Source: Microbacterium karelineae (lineage in GTDB: Bacteria > Actinomycetota > Actinomycetes > Actinomycetales > Microbacteriaceae). Taken from it: 64,000 bases of DNA. This document shows, piece after piece, positions 63,381 to 64,000 of the stretch. The stretch is from the NCBI RefSeq assembly GCF_009745985.1, contig NZ_WFIX01000183.1, positions 1-64,000 on the forward strand, read 5' to 3'. The notes below the pieces were generated by a model. It was given only the letters and a program-made list of their open reading frames with translations. It was not told the origin of the DNA and did not search any database. Position numbers and translations under genes: made by a program. Positions within the stretch are counted from its first letter, which is position 1. Each line of letters opens with the position of its first letter.

Positions 63381-64000
63381 TCCGCCGATCGCGCCGCCGG
63401 TTCCCCCGGCGCCGCCGATGCCGCCGGCGCCCGTGCCGCCGGTGAACCCGGAGCCCGCGGCGCCGCCCGAGCCCGAGCCGTTCCAGGATCCCGCGTCCCC
63501 CGCGGCCATGCCGACGCCGCCGGAGTTCCCGCCGGCGCGCGAGCCGATCGCGGCGCCGCCCGCGCTCGACGACGGCACCTACTCGCACATTCGCGAGCCG
63601 CGTGGCGACGGGCTCGCCCTCGACGGCACGTGGCACCAGATCTCGCCCCGATACGTGGTCTCGCAGCTGCTGCAGGAGATCCTCGGCGTCGTCGTGGTCG
63701 CGATCGTCGCGATCGTCGTGTTCATGATCGCCGACCAGCCGTGGGTCTTCGGCATCGCCGGCATCATCGTCTTCTTCCAGCTCGTGAGCCTCGTGATCCT
63801 GCCGCGCCAGGCGAAGGCGCTCGGCTACATGCTCCGGGGCGACGACATCGTGTTCCGCAAGGGCATCCTCTGGCAGCGGATGGTCGCGGTTCCGTACGGA
63901 CGCATGCAGCTGATCGACATCACGCACGGCCCCCTCGACCGGCTGTTCGGCGTCGCGAAGCTCAAGATGGTGACGGCGGCCGCCTCGACGGGCGTCGAGA
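63331..64000 (+). CDS. PH-domain (YdbS/DUF304-like) membrane protein, 3' end outside window
   Basis: Open from ATG 63331 to the end of the window (223 codons), so the stop lies beyond it. The N-terminal ~90 residues are Pro/Glu-rich; then two membrane helices (about 120-165, GVVVVAIVAIVVFMIA and FGIAGIIVFFQLVSLVIL) and the bacterial PH domain start LGYMLRGDDIVFRKGILWQRMVAVPYGRMQLIDITHGPLDRLFGVAKLKM-type. Such proteins often come in pairs in a membrane complex. It overlaps DUF3180 by 50 bp. Confidence 0.85.
   Translation, partial: MSESQTPQNPEQNPSTDPPIAPPVPPAPPMPPAPVPPVNPEPAAPPEPEPFQDPASPAAMPTPPEFPPAREPIAAPPALDDGTYSHIREPRGDGLALDGTWHQISPRYVVSQLLQEILGVVVVAIVAIVVFMIADQPWVFGIAGIIVFFQLVSLVILPRQAKALGYMLRGDDIVFRKGILWQRMVAVPYGRMQLIDITHGPLDRLFGVAKLKMVTAAASTGVE

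Overview
This is a high-GC actinobacterial chromosome segment, most likely Microbacteriaceae and probably Microbacterium. The evidence is the very GC-rich coding sequence with GTG starts, the conserved order tilS-hpt-ftsH-folE-folP-folB-folK-DUF3180-PH, a fused ECF vitamin transporter, glutaredoxin-like redox genes, and an FN3/MoxR/DUF58/transglutaminase/FHA/PP2C/kinase cluster. Secreted pectinases and a cutinase-like polyester hydrolase suggest a soil or plant-associated lifestyle. The genus is an inference; there is no rRNA in the window.

Left part (2-14696). A partial DEAD-box helicase, an aldose epimerase and a VanY-type D,D-carboxypeptidase are followed by a catabolic operon: a LacI regulator facing a sugar ABC transporter (binding protein and two permeases, no ATPase) plus GH13 and GH3 glycosidases. 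Two near-identical 14-bp operator candidates sit in the divergent promoter region. Next, on the minus strand, is an ECF transporter in which two ATPase domains and the T component form one polypeptide, preceded by a YkoE-like S component.

Middle (14998-42074). RecQ, an acyl-CoA oxidase-like flavoenzyme, then an almost gapless eight-gene signalling and envelope cluster (19335-35560). It runs from a 2088-residue membrane-anchored repeat/FN3 protein through MoxR, DUF58, a transglutaminase-like protein lacking the catalytic Cys, RDD-FHA, PP2C and FHA to a Ser/Thr kinase. It resembles the cluster called PFNA in bifidobacteria. Then come a degenerate resolvase-fold protein, a glutaredoxin, GT2-GtrA, TrhO, an M23 peptidase with a long Pro/Thr/Glu tail, and a BCCT transporter.

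Right part (42090-64000). A pectate lyase-pectinesterase operon (a tandem duplication with one truncated copy) has a textbook promoter and a 20-bp perfect operator. Beyond it are a D-serine dehydratase-like enzyme, a TetR regulator and a divergent PETase/cutinase-family hydrolase with a TetR-type palindrome between them, then a TipA-like MerR regulator. At 49861-52596 a 2.7-kb AT-richer island interrupts the 3' side of tRNA-Phe. It is bounded by 95-bp direct repeats (94/95 identical), encodes a TIR-domain protein and unknown ORFs, and has no visible integrase. This is the strongest candidate for an undescribed (anti-phage) system. tRNA-Asp and tRNA-Glu follow, then a coiled-coil M23 peptidase, ppa, tilS, a frameshifted membrane gene, hpt, ftsH and the folate operon.

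Genome-wide style. Many genes have a -10-like hexamer exactly 6-7 nt before the start codon (leaderless transcription), and 54-bp palindromic repeats recur in intergenic positions. Base counts, alignments and database searches were not run; composition statements are by eye.
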